DNA of 38,794 bases from an uncultured bacterium. GTDB taxonomy: Bacteria; Patescibacteriota; Minisyncoccia; Phycocordibacterales; Phycocordibacteraceae. The first letter of the stretch is position 1. Every line of letters starts with the position of its first letter. The stretch lies in the NCBI GenBank assembly GCA_938008595.1, contig CALLKD010000004.1:1-38794 (forward strand), given 5' to 3'. The position numbers and the translations under genes are program-made. Below are positions 15,656 to 22,247 of this stretch, in pieces. Under the pieces are notes generated by a model. It worked only from the letters and a program-made list of their open reading frames with translations. It made no database searches and had not been told where the DNA came from.

Positions 15656-15882
15656 ACTTCCTCCTTTTTTAAATCACATCCGCCCTGCTTCGTGCATGTT
15701 AGCTTATGAAGTATTTGTAACTCTTCGAAATTATCTTTGTGCGCTTCACTTTTGTCCAATGTTCTGAATAAGACTTGAAACGTTTCAAACAATCTTATTA
15801 ACCATTCAACGCGCTGCTCTAAACATTCTATCTTGTTTGATAAATTGACGTAGTCATTGATTGTAAACGGTTCAAGTGGCAC
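15652..15882 (-). CDS. Hypothetical coiled-coil protein (GTG start)
   Basis: 76 residues. The start is GTG at 15882 with GAGGAGG five bases upstream, one of the best ribosome sites here. The first 50 residues form a helix with heptad-like spacing (IECLEQRVEWLIRLFETFQVL), and a small CTKQGGC motif lies near the end. It overlaps the upstream gene by 55 bp in another frame. The function is unknown. Confidence 0.65.
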   Translation of the reverse strand: MPLEPFTINDYVNLSNKIECLEQRVEWLIRLFETFQVLFRTLDKSEAHKDNFEELQILHKLTCTKQGGCDLKKEEV

Positions 15883-16115
15883 ACTGCCTCCTCTAATTTT
15901 TTAAGACGTTGTTCAATAGACAGATTAGCACCATCCATTCTATCAAACTCCCACCCATATGAAACATAAGAGCTACCATCACTAGATCTAATATATCCAT
16001 CGCTGTCCACACGATCAAATACAATATAAACAGGGTCTCTATTTACTATATTATGAATTATCATATCCCCTTTCTTTACAATAACACCATCAATACATAA
16101 TTTTAATTCCGACAT
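15828..16115 (-). CDS. Hypothetical protein, SH3-like N-terminus and helical end
   Basis: 95 residues. The first 60 look like a small beta barrel (VIVKKGDMIIHNIVNRDPVY, then SSYVSYGWEFDRMDG), as in phage proteins carrying KOW- or SH3-like folds. The last 30 form a charged helix (SIEQRLKKLEEAVCHL) likely to make a coiled coil. It overlaps the next gene by 55 bp. No function is known. Confidence 0.65.
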   Translation of the reverse strand: MSELKLCIDGVIVKKGDMIIHNIVNRDPVYIVFDRVDSDGYIRSSDGSSYVSYGWEFDRMDGANLSIEQRLKKLEEAVCHLNRLQSMTTSIYQTR

Positions 16116-16117
16116 AG

Positions 16118-16429
16118 TTACTCACCAGCCTCCTGAACCATTTCATAAACTGAGAATCTCGTACAACTTAACTCTGCGTTTATTATACTTCCTTGAAAAT
16201 AAGCTTCATACAAGGTTGGAGCTGGAAGGCTAAAGTCAGGGAATATGACATGATCATTGATATTCCACTCCATTACCTTGTTTTTCCTGAATCTTAAACT
16301 CAGTAATGCCTCCTCAAGCTCAATCGTTTTTCTCTTCGCCATGTCTATGTCGGCGTAATGCCAGTATTCATACTCGTCATTATCCCCGCTAGACCCAATA
16401 CACTTTAGCTTCACAACGTAAATGTACAT
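16118..16429 (-). CDS. Hypothetical protein
   Basis: 103 residues from the ATG at 16429, which lies 2 bp after the upstream stop and has GGAGGAGAA eight to ten bases before it. A longer frame to 16486 would overlap the upstream gene without its own site. The sequence is mixed alpha/beta (MYIYVVKLKCIG; WHYADIDMAKRKTIELEEALL) without known motifs. It ends 2 bp before the next gene. Confidence 0.65.
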   Translation of the reverse strand: MYIYVVKLKCIGSSGDNDEYEYWHYADIDMAKRKTIELEEALLSLRFRKNKVMEWNINDHVIFPDFSLPAPTLYEAYFQGSIINAELSCTRFSVYEMVQEAGE

Positions 16430-16431
16430 CC

Positions 16432-16605
16432 TCAATTCTCCTCCTTCCATAACCAGCCAAGCAGGCACCACTGGGAAAGCCTCCAAAACCAGTTGGGTTT
16501 ACGACTCATGAACACGAACCCAGTGTTGAACCCGTTCACAAACAACACACTCCTCGCACCTGTCGGAACAGGTTGGCTGCTATGCCGCTGACTCTTGTCC
16601 GTCAT
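16432..16605 (-). CDS. Small Trp-rich hypothetical protein
   Basis: 57 residues from the ATG at 16605, chosen because GGGAGAG lies just upstream; the earlier ATG at 16617 has none. The C-terminal third is rich in tryptophan (NWFWRLSQWCLLGWLWKEE) and may sit at a membrane surface. It overlaps the end of the upstream membrane-protein gene by 26 bp. The function is unknown, and its small size makes the call moderate. Confidence 0.5.
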   Translation of the reverse strand: MTDKSQRHSSQPVPTGARSVLFVNGFNTGFVFMSRKPNWFWRLSQWCLLGWLWKEEN

Positions 16606-16783
16606 AATCTCTCCCATTTACCGATCCGTAACGCTTCACCTGCTCCACGGACAATACCATGGCGTGACGATGAAGCGCTTTCTCGGTCTTCCTTACAAAT
16701 CCAAGGAACAAATAGCAGAGCAAAACTAAGACCAATGAACTGAAAACTGCGTACGCGGCTAATAATGCAATCACTGTCGTCAT
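16580..16783 (-). CDS. Small membrane protein with one N-terminal span
   Basis: 67 residues. Residues 3-29 are one strongly hydrophobic helix (VIALLAAYAVFSSLVLVLLC and on), followed by a basic stretch (RKTEKALHRH), so the C-terminus probably faces the cytoplasm. The start overlaps the preceding stop (ATGA), and AAAGGA lies upstream. It might act in lysis timing or membrane modification. It is not next to the endolysin, and no family was recognised. Confidence 0.65.
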   Translation of the reverse strand: MTTVIALLAAYAVFSSLVLVLLCYLFLGFVRKTEKALHRHAMVLSVEQVKRYGSVNGRDYDGQESAA

Positions 16784-17145
16784 CTTATTGTCCTTTCATG
16801 CTTCTTCATCCCTGTGTTCGGGTTGTGAATGTCGTAGGTGTGAACAAACATCAGGTTCACGATCGCGTGCGCTAAGTGATGTAACCCTGAATCTTTATCA
16901 AAACCCTCGTCCTGAACATTATCCGAGATCGGCTCCGGCGCTGCAGCGCAGAAATGTCGAAACGCCGCATCAATAAACCTATTCCGTGTAGCGTAATGTC
17001 GCGATGTCCCAATGTCAGAGCGCCAGTTCTGAGCCCCATACTCCGCCGCTCCAAACGTTAACACTCTTAACACCTCCTCCACGCAATCCAGTGGCATCAA
17101 GCTAAACCGAGGCTTCCCAGCATCGTTTTTCCTTGTAGGTTCCAT
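16780..17145 (-). CDS. dATP/dGTP diphosphohydrolase-like protein (DUF5664 type)
   Basis: 121 residues from the ATG at 17145, which has AAGGA six bases upstream; an ATG at 17160 has no such site and overlaps a plus-strand promoter-like hexamer. The family pattern is clear: RKNDAGKPRFSLMPLDCVEEV, then VLTFGAAEYGAQNWR, then DSGLHHLAHAIVNLMF. Members resemble the enzyme that removes dATP and dGTP in phages with 2-aminoadenine DNA, but the domain is also common in phages without that base. No PurZ-like synthetase or matching polymerase was seen here, so a general nucleotide-pool role is more likely. Confidence 0.8.
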   Translation of the reverse strand: MEPTRKNDAGKPRFSLMPLDCVEEVLRVLTFGAAEYGAQNWRSDIGTSRHYATRNRFIDAAFRHFCAAAPEPISDNVQDEGFDKDSGLHHLAHAIVNLMFVHTYDIHNPNTGMKKHERTIR

Positions 17146-17153
17146 ATTTTTCC

Positions 17154-17183
17154 TTGACATGTTTTAGGGAGTGATTTTACTGT
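17154..17183 (+). promoter_or_regulatory. Plus-strand promoter with operator-like palindrome
   Basis: TTGACA (17154-17159) and TACTGT (17178-17183) are separated by 18 bases. The -10 hexamer is one arm of a perfect inverted repeat, TACTGT with seven bases between and ACAGTA at 17191-17196. It points against the operon and would start RNA near 17190. The -35 is perfect and the -10 is only fair. Confidence 0.45.
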
Positions 17184-17189
17184 GAGGAT

Positions 17190-17276
17190 GACAGTAGCAC
17201 GCTCTCAGGTTCTAGACTCTCAATCTAGGCTTGTCCTTGTTTCCCCTCTTTGGTCCTCAGCCTAGAGGGGTTTTTT
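17190..17276 (+). ncRNA. Candidate small RNA, antisense to the operon direction
   Basis: Between the promoter-like site at 17154-17183 and a typical intrinsic terminator lie about 87 bases without a reading frame. The segment holds a hairpin, CTAGA with the 7-nt loop CTCTCAA and TCTAG (17212-17228). It also holds TCTAGGCT/AGCCTAGA (17224-17231 with 17259-17266), which competes with the terminator stem. Such competing stems are seen in attenuators and small regulatory RNAs. Expression has not been shown. Confidence 0.4.
17243..17276 (+). terminator. Rho-independent terminator on plus strand
   Basis: CCCCTCT (17243-17249) pairs with AGAGGGG (17264-17270) and is followed directly by six T (17271-17276). 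It faces right, against all neighbouring genes, and its T run touches the stop of the gene at 17275. On the minus strand the stem has no U tract after it. Confidence 0.65.
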
Positions 17277-17559
17277 AATAGTCTTCCGCCTCTATCCCAC
17301 CCTTCGACCTCGACGCAAAGCTATCATCACTAAACTTTGACACTAACATCGATTCAGGGATCGACGCTAACTGACTCCTTACCTCTCCAAACAACTCTCT
17401 CATCTCTCTCGGTATCTGCTTCTGAACCAATAACCTCGAGCATTCATTCACACTACAACCCTGTGCTGTAGCTATCCTCTGCAGATCCTCATACTGGGAT
17501 GCCGTAATCCGGAACAGCACCTGAACAATCTTAGCCGTTGCCATTCTATTCTCTTTCAT
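17275..17559 (-). CDS. Ribbon-helix-helix-like DNA-binding protein
   Basis: 94 residues (89 if started at the ATG of MATAK). Residues about 8-45 have the strand-helix-helix layout of the CopG/Arc fold (KIVQVLFRITASQYEDLQRI, then AQGCSVNECSRLLVQ); the rest is polar and probably disordered. The start is preceded by GGGAGAAGGACAG and originally overlapped the end of the nuclease gene by 4 bases; that old gene end is still present as 17560-17625. It may be a repressor or accessory DNA-binding protein. The fold is inferred by eye. Confidence 0.6.
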   Translation of the reverse strand: MKENRMATAKIVQVLFRITASQYEDLQRIATAQGCSVNECSRLLVQKQIPREMRELFGEVRSQLASIPESMLVSKFSDDSFASRSKGGIEAEDY

Positions 17560-17625
17560 CTGTCCTTCTCCCTCTGTTTACTTTTAAAATAATCCAAGAT
17601 CTCAAGCGTCATCTCCTCGTACCTC
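17560..17625. repeat. 66-bp direct repeat, copy A (original nuclease gene end)
   Basis: This copy differs from 17758-17823 by one base. On the minus strand it encodes the natural C-terminus of the nuclease (RYEEMTLEILDYFKSKQREKDR) and a TGA overlapping the ATG of the next gene, so it is probably the original end of the gene. Confidence 0.9.
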
Positions 17626-17803
17626 GCTCTAATGCTTGGGTGTATCTGCCTGTGTCTGCGATCCACGCGGCATTCTCTAAGACGAGTTCGTGTTCAAACA
17701 CCTCTGTTAACAACCCTGTGTAATAATGCGTAACTGTTCTGATTAAATTCTTTTTCCCTGTCCTTCTCCCTCTGTTTACTTTTAAAATAATCCAAAATCT
17801 CAA
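17609..17803 (-). pseudogene. Displaced fragment of the 14275 gene inside the nuclease region
   Basis: A 64-codon frame keeps the middle of the 100-residue protein coded at 14275: LIRTVTHYYTGLLTEVFEHE and on to GRYTQALERGT. The shared DNA is 17626-17757 versus 14385-14516, with about five differences. The fragment lacks the family's beginning and end, has no ribosome site and overlaps the nuclease gene end, so I treat it as a remnant. Confidence 0.75.
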
Positions 17804-18101
17804 GCGTCATCTCCTCGTACCTCAACTCCCCCGCTTGACTCAAATACCCCACAAAGTACAACGCACCTGCCATCACCAACTCATACGCCAAATGCACCTG
17901 CAATGGCCTCAACTCAACCTTCGTTGCCTTCGCCTCTATAAACCCCGCTCTACCCCCTTCAACAAAGAAGAAATCAGGAAGCCCTGAAACGTGCCGGTCG
18001 GAGAGGGGTGTCCACCAAAACGCGGGATGTTGCGCTTTAGCTTGGCGCTTCAAGTCTTCTCTAATCTTCTTCTTTGTCCTTGTTTCAGGGGTTAATGCCA
18101 T
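17694..18101 (-). CDS. VRR-NUC / PD-(D/E)XK nuclease with altered C-terminus
   Basis: 135 residues, the size of stand-alone VRR-NUC proteins of phages. Catalytic residues are visible: D43 in SGLPDFFF, E56 and K58 in FIEAKAT, and a conserved Q68 in RPLQVHL. Such nucleases may act in recombination or on branched DNA. The natural end (SKQREKDR then stop) is displaced by an inserted fragment, so the present protein carries about 20 foreign residues (EKEFNQNSYALLHRVVNRGV). The catalytic core is intact, so activity may be kept. The start follows GAGGAGAAG. Confidence 0.85.
   Translation of the reverse strand: MALTPETRTKKKIREDLKRQAKAQHPAFWWTPLSDRHVSGLPDFFFVEGGRAGFIEAKATKVELRPLQVHLAYELVMAGALYFVGYLSQAGELRYEEMTLEILDYFKSKQREKDREKEFNQNSYALLHRVVNRGV
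17758..17823. repeat. 66-bp direct repeat, copy B (inside the present nuclease gene)
   Basis: Near-identical to 17560-17625. Together the two copies flank the 132-bp inserted fragment, and the repeat spacing is 198 bp, a multiple of three. Confidence 0.9.
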
Positions 18102-18108
18102 CTTCTCC

Positions 18109-18558
18109 TCACTTCTTCCATTGTACGTCAGTTAATCCCTTCGCCACTTCCGTCTCCTCAACACGAGGTCGTAACGTCGCTGCGATCGCCTTATTCTTCT
18201 GATCCACTTGATAAGATGCGTATTCCATCACCAACTTAGGATCACTCTCAAGCCTCGCTCGCGTTGCTAACAACAACTTCACCTTCGTCTCGTTCAACTT
18301 CTTGTGCAACGCAAACACCTCATCCGCACTGGATACCTCCAATGCCTGAAACCACTGAGCAACAATGCGCTGTAACAATCCCTGAACACTACTACACTGC
18401 GCTTCAGCCTCTTCCTTCACTCGCTTGTACATAACACTCGGTAACTTCACATTCACTAAGTCCGCTCGTCCCTCCTCTCGAGGCTTACGTCTAACAGACT
18501 TAACAGCCTTACTCATCATGTCTCGCTTCATCGAGATCTCTTTCAACTTCTCCTCCAT
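18109..18558 (-). CDS. Ribbon-helix-helix-like protein with helical C-terminus
   Basis: 149 residues with AAAGGAG before the ATG. After a basic leader (VRRKPREEGRADL), residues about 33-70 read as strand-helix-helix (VNVKLPSVMYKRVKEEAEAQ, then SSVQGLLQRIVAQWF), typical of CopG/Arc-type DNA-binding dimers. The rest is long charged helix. A 17-bp perfect palindrome lies 28 bp upstream and may be its operator. A 23-base segment coding GLLQRIVAQ is also found at the start of the gene at 14275. The fold is inferred from pattern. Confidence 0.6.
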   Translation of the reverse strand: MEEKLKEISMKRDMMSKAVKSVRRKPREEGRADLVNVKLPSVMYKRVKEEAEAQCSSVQGLLQRIVAQWFQALEVSSADEVFALHKKLNETKVKLLLATRARLESDPKLVMEYASYQVDQKNKAIAATLRPRVEETEVAKGLTDVQWKK

Positions 18559-18585
18559 ATCGCTCCTTTAATCTGAATCCGATGT

Positions 18586-18602
18586 AACCTAGAATCTAGG
18601 TT
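18586..18602. promoter_or_regulatory. Perfect 17-bp palindrome, candidate operator
   Basis: AACCTAGAATCTAGGTT reads the same on both strands around a central A. With an effective loop of one base it is unlikely to be a hairpin and looks like a protein-binding site. It lies in the gap between genes at 18620 and 18558, just upstream of the ribbon-helix-helix gene. Confidence 0.6.
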
Positions 18603-18619
18603 GAGTCAAGAATAATCCT

Positions 18620-18859
18620 CTACTTCGCAAATTGTCTAACAGGAATCCCTTCACTCACTTGTTTCAATAGCCGAATGACAAAATCTAAATCGTCCACCTC
18701 ATCGCTTATACTCACCTTCCCGTACTCTCTTGACGTCGCTAACGAGGTAACAACCTGGGTTTTCCCTCCCTCAGGTAGCCTTACCTCACTCAAATACTCC
18801 GTCACTATCCGCTTACTCTCCTCAGGTCGTAACTCCTCCACTCTCAACTCTAGAAACAT
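18620..18859 (-). CDS. Hypothetical protein, first gene of the leftward block
   Basis: 79 residues with AGGGGGC nine bases before the ATG. The sequence is mixed with charged helices (RPEESKRIVTEYLSEV; LDFVIRLLKQVSEGI) and no known motif. As the first gene after the leftward promoter it is probably made immediately after infection, when phages often express host-takeover or regulatory proteins. The function is unknown. Confidence 0.65.
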   Translation of the reverse strand: MFLELRVEELRPEESKRIVTEYLSEVRLPEGGKTQVVTSLATSREYGKVSISDEVDDLDFVIRLLKQVSEGIPVRQFAK

Positions 18860-18905
18860 AGCTCTTGCCCCCTTTTTGTTTTGTGCAGGTTTACTGCATT
18901 GTTCT

Positions 18906-18934
18906 ACGGTAAATCATGGTTGATTCGATGTCAA
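18906..18934 (-). promoter_or_regulatory. Leftward early promoter
   Basis: On the minus strand TTGACA (18934-18929) and TACCGT (18911-18906) are 17 bases apart, about 45 bp upstream of the first leftward gene. The -10 keeps the key T, A and final T. The motif GTTCTACGG overlaps the -10 and start region and recurs elsewhere in the control region, which suggests regulation here. Confidence 0.5.
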
Positions 18935-19615
18935 GGCGCCTTTTCCGCCAATTAAGAAAATTTAAGGAAAAAACAATCTACTTAGAACTAGGTGGAAATA
19001 TACTACTTTGTGGGTAGGCATGATCCTCTTAGAAAGAACGTAGAATCAACGGAGAGGTAGTGGGGAAACCTTGAAATAAGGTAGGGAGGAAAAATGAAAA
19101 TCTAATTCAATATATAAAATCAACTAGTTAGAAGAGTTTTTATTTTTTTTACATAAAAATAGATCCAAAAATATTGCATATGCTTGTTTTTTACCTATCC
19201 CTATTTTCTGTATTTACTATTATTATTATTATATTCCTAAAAAAACAATGGGGTTTGTTTTTTTACCCTGATTTTTCTGCATTTTTGCCACTTAGTATTG
19301 AAATCATTCAGGATTTGTCCTGTCAAAAATCGTCACTGAATCACCATTCATTTTCCTCTTGTTACAGCCTAAATCCCCATACCCACTGGGCGTCACTACG
19401 TCGACACGGCAAAAACGCAGTTTAGTACAAAGATATCTGCAAGCACCAAAACATAGTATCTTTCCACGTTAATTCGGCGATGATTCTAACCGGCGACTAA
19501 AAAAGCTCTGACTTCGGAAAAAAGTGAAAAAAGCTTTGTAACCCCTAGTAATTATAGGTGCAATCGGAAAAAGAATTTTCGCCGGAACCTCAAAGTGAAT
19601 TCGGCAAAAGTCAAT

Positions 19616-19629
19616 GTTCTACGTAGAAC
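19616..19629. promoter_or_regulatory. Perfect 14-bp palindrome GTTCTACGTAGAAC, candidate operator
   Basis: A perfect palindrome. AATGTTCTACGT occurs at 19613-19624 and again at 19642-19653, 29 bp apart. Single arms recur at 18901-18908 (over the leftward promoter) and at 19036-19045 in reverse. This spacing and recurrence suggest binding sites of one regulator. Confidence 0.55.
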
Positions 19630-20197
19630 GATCTAGGAAAAAATGTTCTACGTGTAATCGGGGTGATTCGCTCGAGCGGTGAAAATAGCGGCAAAAGCGC
19701 ACATTTGGTCATTTTGCCATTTGTTCGCTTTGTCGTTACCTTGAGTCTACGAAGAAACATTTTTTTGCCCATATTTTTTATTGACAATTCCAATGGATTA
19801 TCGGGTGACACTTCCTCGTCCACGCCGACTCGTTGTGACGTCGTTACGCCAACGATGTGTCTTAATCCACAGATCCACATTCAATTCCTCACTTCCGCGC
19901 AGAAATGCTCACGCGACTTCCTAGTTTCTTGACAAATGTCCGCAACAACACTTCCACGAAATGACCAAATGCTCCTATTATAACCCATGCTGCGCTGCGT
20001 CATTTCGACGTAATGTTGTAGCGATGTCTGGGAAACTGGGCTGAGGGGGCCGTGTCAAGCCGCGCCCCGTATCAATACCAATGATCGACCCCCCTTCGAC
20101 ATACACGCCATTTTTTCCCAGTAGACATTTGACGCAACGCGTCATCACAACATCTCAACTTCTTGACAATGTAGTAGAATTCCAAGAAAGAGATGAC

Positions 20198-20713
20198 ATG
20201 ATAAGAGATAAGAATCCTGACAGTGAGGCTGAGTTTATAATACCAGAAGAGTTAGTACCTATGGATGATGTGCCATTGAGGTCAGCGGCAGTAGGTTCTC
20301 GAATGTTAACGAACAGTTCGATGGATGTGATGAACTTTTTTCGTGACACATTTAATGAGGAATTGGAGCGATCTAGGGCAGTTAAGCGTAAGGTAGCAGC
20401 TTTTATACCTGACGCATTACGTAATATCAGTGAGGTATTGGGAGAAGATTTAACTGACAAGAATCGGATGGCTAAGGTTAATTTATCTCAGTGGGTATTG
20501 GAGAAGGGGATGATAGAGGCAGAGATGCCTAGGTTGCAGATGTCATTGATTAAGACGGAGCGAGAGAGCAGGACAATGCAAGAGGTAAGAGAGGAGTTTA
20601 AGCCGACGCGAGTGAGTGAGGAGAAGATGGAGGAGTTTTTAAGGATTGCGACTGGATCGAATGCTGAGATATTGATGTTGAAGTCAGGGGGAGAAGATGA
20701 AGTTGGGACGTGA
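20198..20713 (+). CDS. Probable small terminase subunit
   Basis: 171 residues from the ATG at 20198, which has AAGAAAGAG a few bases upstream; an in-frame ATG at 20081 adds a Pro/Thr-rich stretch across the operator-like palindrome and is less likely. The protein is acidic at the start and helical later (MNFFRDTFNEELERSRAVKR; VSEEKMEEFLRIATG). The assignment rests mainly on its place: it overlaps the large terminase gene by 17 bp, as small subunits often do. The small subunit selects phage DNA for packaging. No helix-turn-helix was clearly seen. Confidence 0.55.
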   Translation: MIRDKNPDSEAEFIIPEELVPMDDVPLRSAAVGSRMLTNSSMDVMNFFRDTFNEELERSRAVKRKVAAFIPDALRNISEVLGEDLTDKNRMAKVNLSQWVLEKGMIEAEMPRLQMSLIKTERESRTMQEVREEFKPTRVSEEKMEEFLRIATGSNAEILMLKSGGEDEVGT

Positions 20714-22244
20714 GTTAGACAGGGAGATAATCGATGATGCTCAGGATTTCTACTCATTTATTCAGGGTATAATATTACCGCATGAGCCTGAAGGGTTTAA
20801 GGCGCAGAGTGATTTTCACAAGTCATTGATAATGACAGCGTGCTTTCCTATTTCAGCGACGGCAGCGCCCCGTGGTTTTTTGAAGTCGACGATTTTTTCT
20901 AGATACCGTCCGTTGTATCAACTGGTGAGGAATCGTCCACCTAGTTCGTGTGCGAATATAGAGTATTTATTAGTTTCGGAATCGACGTCGATAGCGATTG
21001 AGCATTTGGACTGGATTAAGCGGCACATAGAGGGTAATCCGTATTTGATAGCGGCTTACGGTAATTTAAAGCCAACGAACTCGCAAGTGCCATGGAGTCG
21101 TGATGAGATACAGTTAACGAATGGGGCAAGGTGCAAGGCGTTGGGATCTGACTCACAGATGCGAGGTAGGCATCCTACGGACATCCTTGTAGACGACTTA
21201 GAGTCCCACAAGAACATGGATACGCCGGAGAAGTTAGCGCGCTTGAAAGGATGGTTTTACCGATCGTTGATGGGAACGATGATTCCTGAGACGCGGTTGA
21301 CGGTGATAGGGACGATCATTGAGAAGGAGTCATTGTTAACTGAGTTGATTGATAAGCCTGAGTTTCACGGGAAGATTTGGCGAGCACTGGAACAGAATGA
21401 TGATGGAAGTTATCGGTCATTGTGGGAGGAGCAGTGGCCAGTTGAGCAACTGTTACGCCGGAAGAAGTTGATAGGGCATCATCAGTTTGAGGCTGAGTTT
21501 CAGAACAATCCTATAGGTGGGGAGCAATCGATCATTTGGCCGGAATGGATAGCGAGGCATTTTGAGTCGACGTTGGAAGCGATCACCCCGATACGGCGTT
21601 ACATGGCAGTTGACATAGCTGTAACGGAGGAGAGGTGGGGAGATTATTCAGCGATTTCAATCTTTGATGAGGTTCAGAATGGCAAGTTGTATGAGAGGGT
21701 AAGTTGGAGGAAGCGCGTATCGGCACCGGAGTTACGGGACACGATTCATCATTTTTACTATACGATGTCGAAGGAAGTTCCTGAGTTCTTGTTAGGTATT
21801 GAGGAAGTTGCGACGCAGAAGTTTATGCGTCAGATGTTAACTGAGCGCGACCCATCGATGCAGATTATCCCGTTACGACCTGATAAGGACAAGGTACGAC
21901 GGTTAGTGGACGTGTCGAGGTACTTTGAGAGCCGGACTATTTCGTTTCATACTCAGTCATTGGTGGATGAGGTTTTAGCTTTTCCGAGGGGTGTGAAGGA
22001 TCGAGTGGACACGGTTGTGTACGTGTTGAAGATGTACGAGAAGCATCATCCGTATTTGTTGGGAGGCGAGTCAAGTGTGATGCCGATCACGAATGAGATG
22101 AATCAATTAGACTTTGAGTTTCAGTTGATGAGACAGTCGATGTATCGGCAACAAGGGCTGACATCGGATGTGCCGATGGAGTTTAACAAAAGGTATGATG
22201 AGGCTCAAGTGATTGACGGATTTTTTGATGAAGTGGAGATGTAG
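20697..22244 (+). CDS. terL: Large terminase subunit (ATPase and nuclease)
   Basis: 515 residues. The packaging motor drives DNA into the prohead and cuts it. The N-terminal ATPase has a deviant Walker A, APRGFLKST (residues 57-65), and Walker B ILVDDLE (163-169). The C-terminal RNase H-like nuclease has acidic residues at D306 (MAVDIAV), E369/E370 (LGIEEVA) and D435 or D438 (VKDRVDTVV). The ATG lies 16 bp inside the upstream gene. Order and size fit other podovirus-like phages. The packaging type cannot be told from the sequence alone. Confidence 0.92.
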   Translation: MKLGRELDREIIDDAQDFYSFIQGIILPHEPEGFKAQSDFHKSLIMTACFPISATAAPRGFLKSTIFSRYRPLYQLVRNRPPSSCANIEYLLVSESTSIAIEHLDWIKRHIEGNPYLIAAYGNLKPTNSQVPWSRDEIQLTNGARCKALGSDSQMRGRHPTDILVDDLESHKNMDTPEKLARLKGWFYRSLMGTMIPETRLTVIGTIIEKESLLTELIDKPEFHGKIWRALEQNDDGSYRSLWEEQWPVEQLLRRKKLIGHHQFEAEFQNNPIGGEQSIIWPEWIARHFESTLEAITPIRRYMAVDIAVTEERWGDYSAISIFDEVQNGKLYERVSWRKRVSAPELRDTIHHFYYTMSKEVPEFLLGIEEVATQKFMRQMLTERDPSMQIIPLRPDKDKVRRLVDVSRYFESRTISFHTQSLVDEVLAFPRGVKDRVDTVVYVLKMYEKHHPYLLGGESSVMPITNEMNQLDFEFQLMRQSMYRQQGLTSDVPMEFNKRYDEAQVIDGFFDEVEM

Positions 22245-22247
22245 GGT

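Larger units (their letters stand above)
18860..20197. other. Divergent control region without recognisable genes
   Basis: About 1.3 kb separates the two blocks. Frames here lack ribosome sites and family features. Contents: the leftward promoter; an AT-rich stretch at about 19,080-19,280 with a (TAT)n run near 19,216; GTTCTACG motifs at 18901, 19036 (reverse), 19616 and 19645; a 13-bp inverted repeat at 19702-19714 and 19959-19971; GGCAAAA/TTTTGCC near 19690-19718; the palindrome TGACGC-AAC-GCGTCA (20130-20144); and three TTGACAA hexamers (19781, 19929, 20163) without well-spaced -10 partners. It probably holds the rightward promoters and perhaps the replication origin. Confidence 0.7.

Noticed and set aside
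16430..16486. Longer start for the gene at 16118
   Set aside because: The ATG at 16429 has a strong ribosome site and follows the upstream stop; the longer form overlaps another gene.
17190..17276. tRNA-like anticodon arm (5-bp stem, 7-nt loop CTCTCAA)
   Set aside because: No T-arm with TTCGA, no matching acceptor stem; kept as part of a candidate small RNA instead.
19174..19425. Hydrophobic 83-codon plus-strand frame in the control region
   Set aside because: No ribosome site, composition explained by AT-rich DNA, and it ends in a low-complexity tail.
19611..19932. Frames on both strands of about 89 codons in the control region
   Set aside because: They overlap each other, cover the operator-like repeats and lack ribosome sites.
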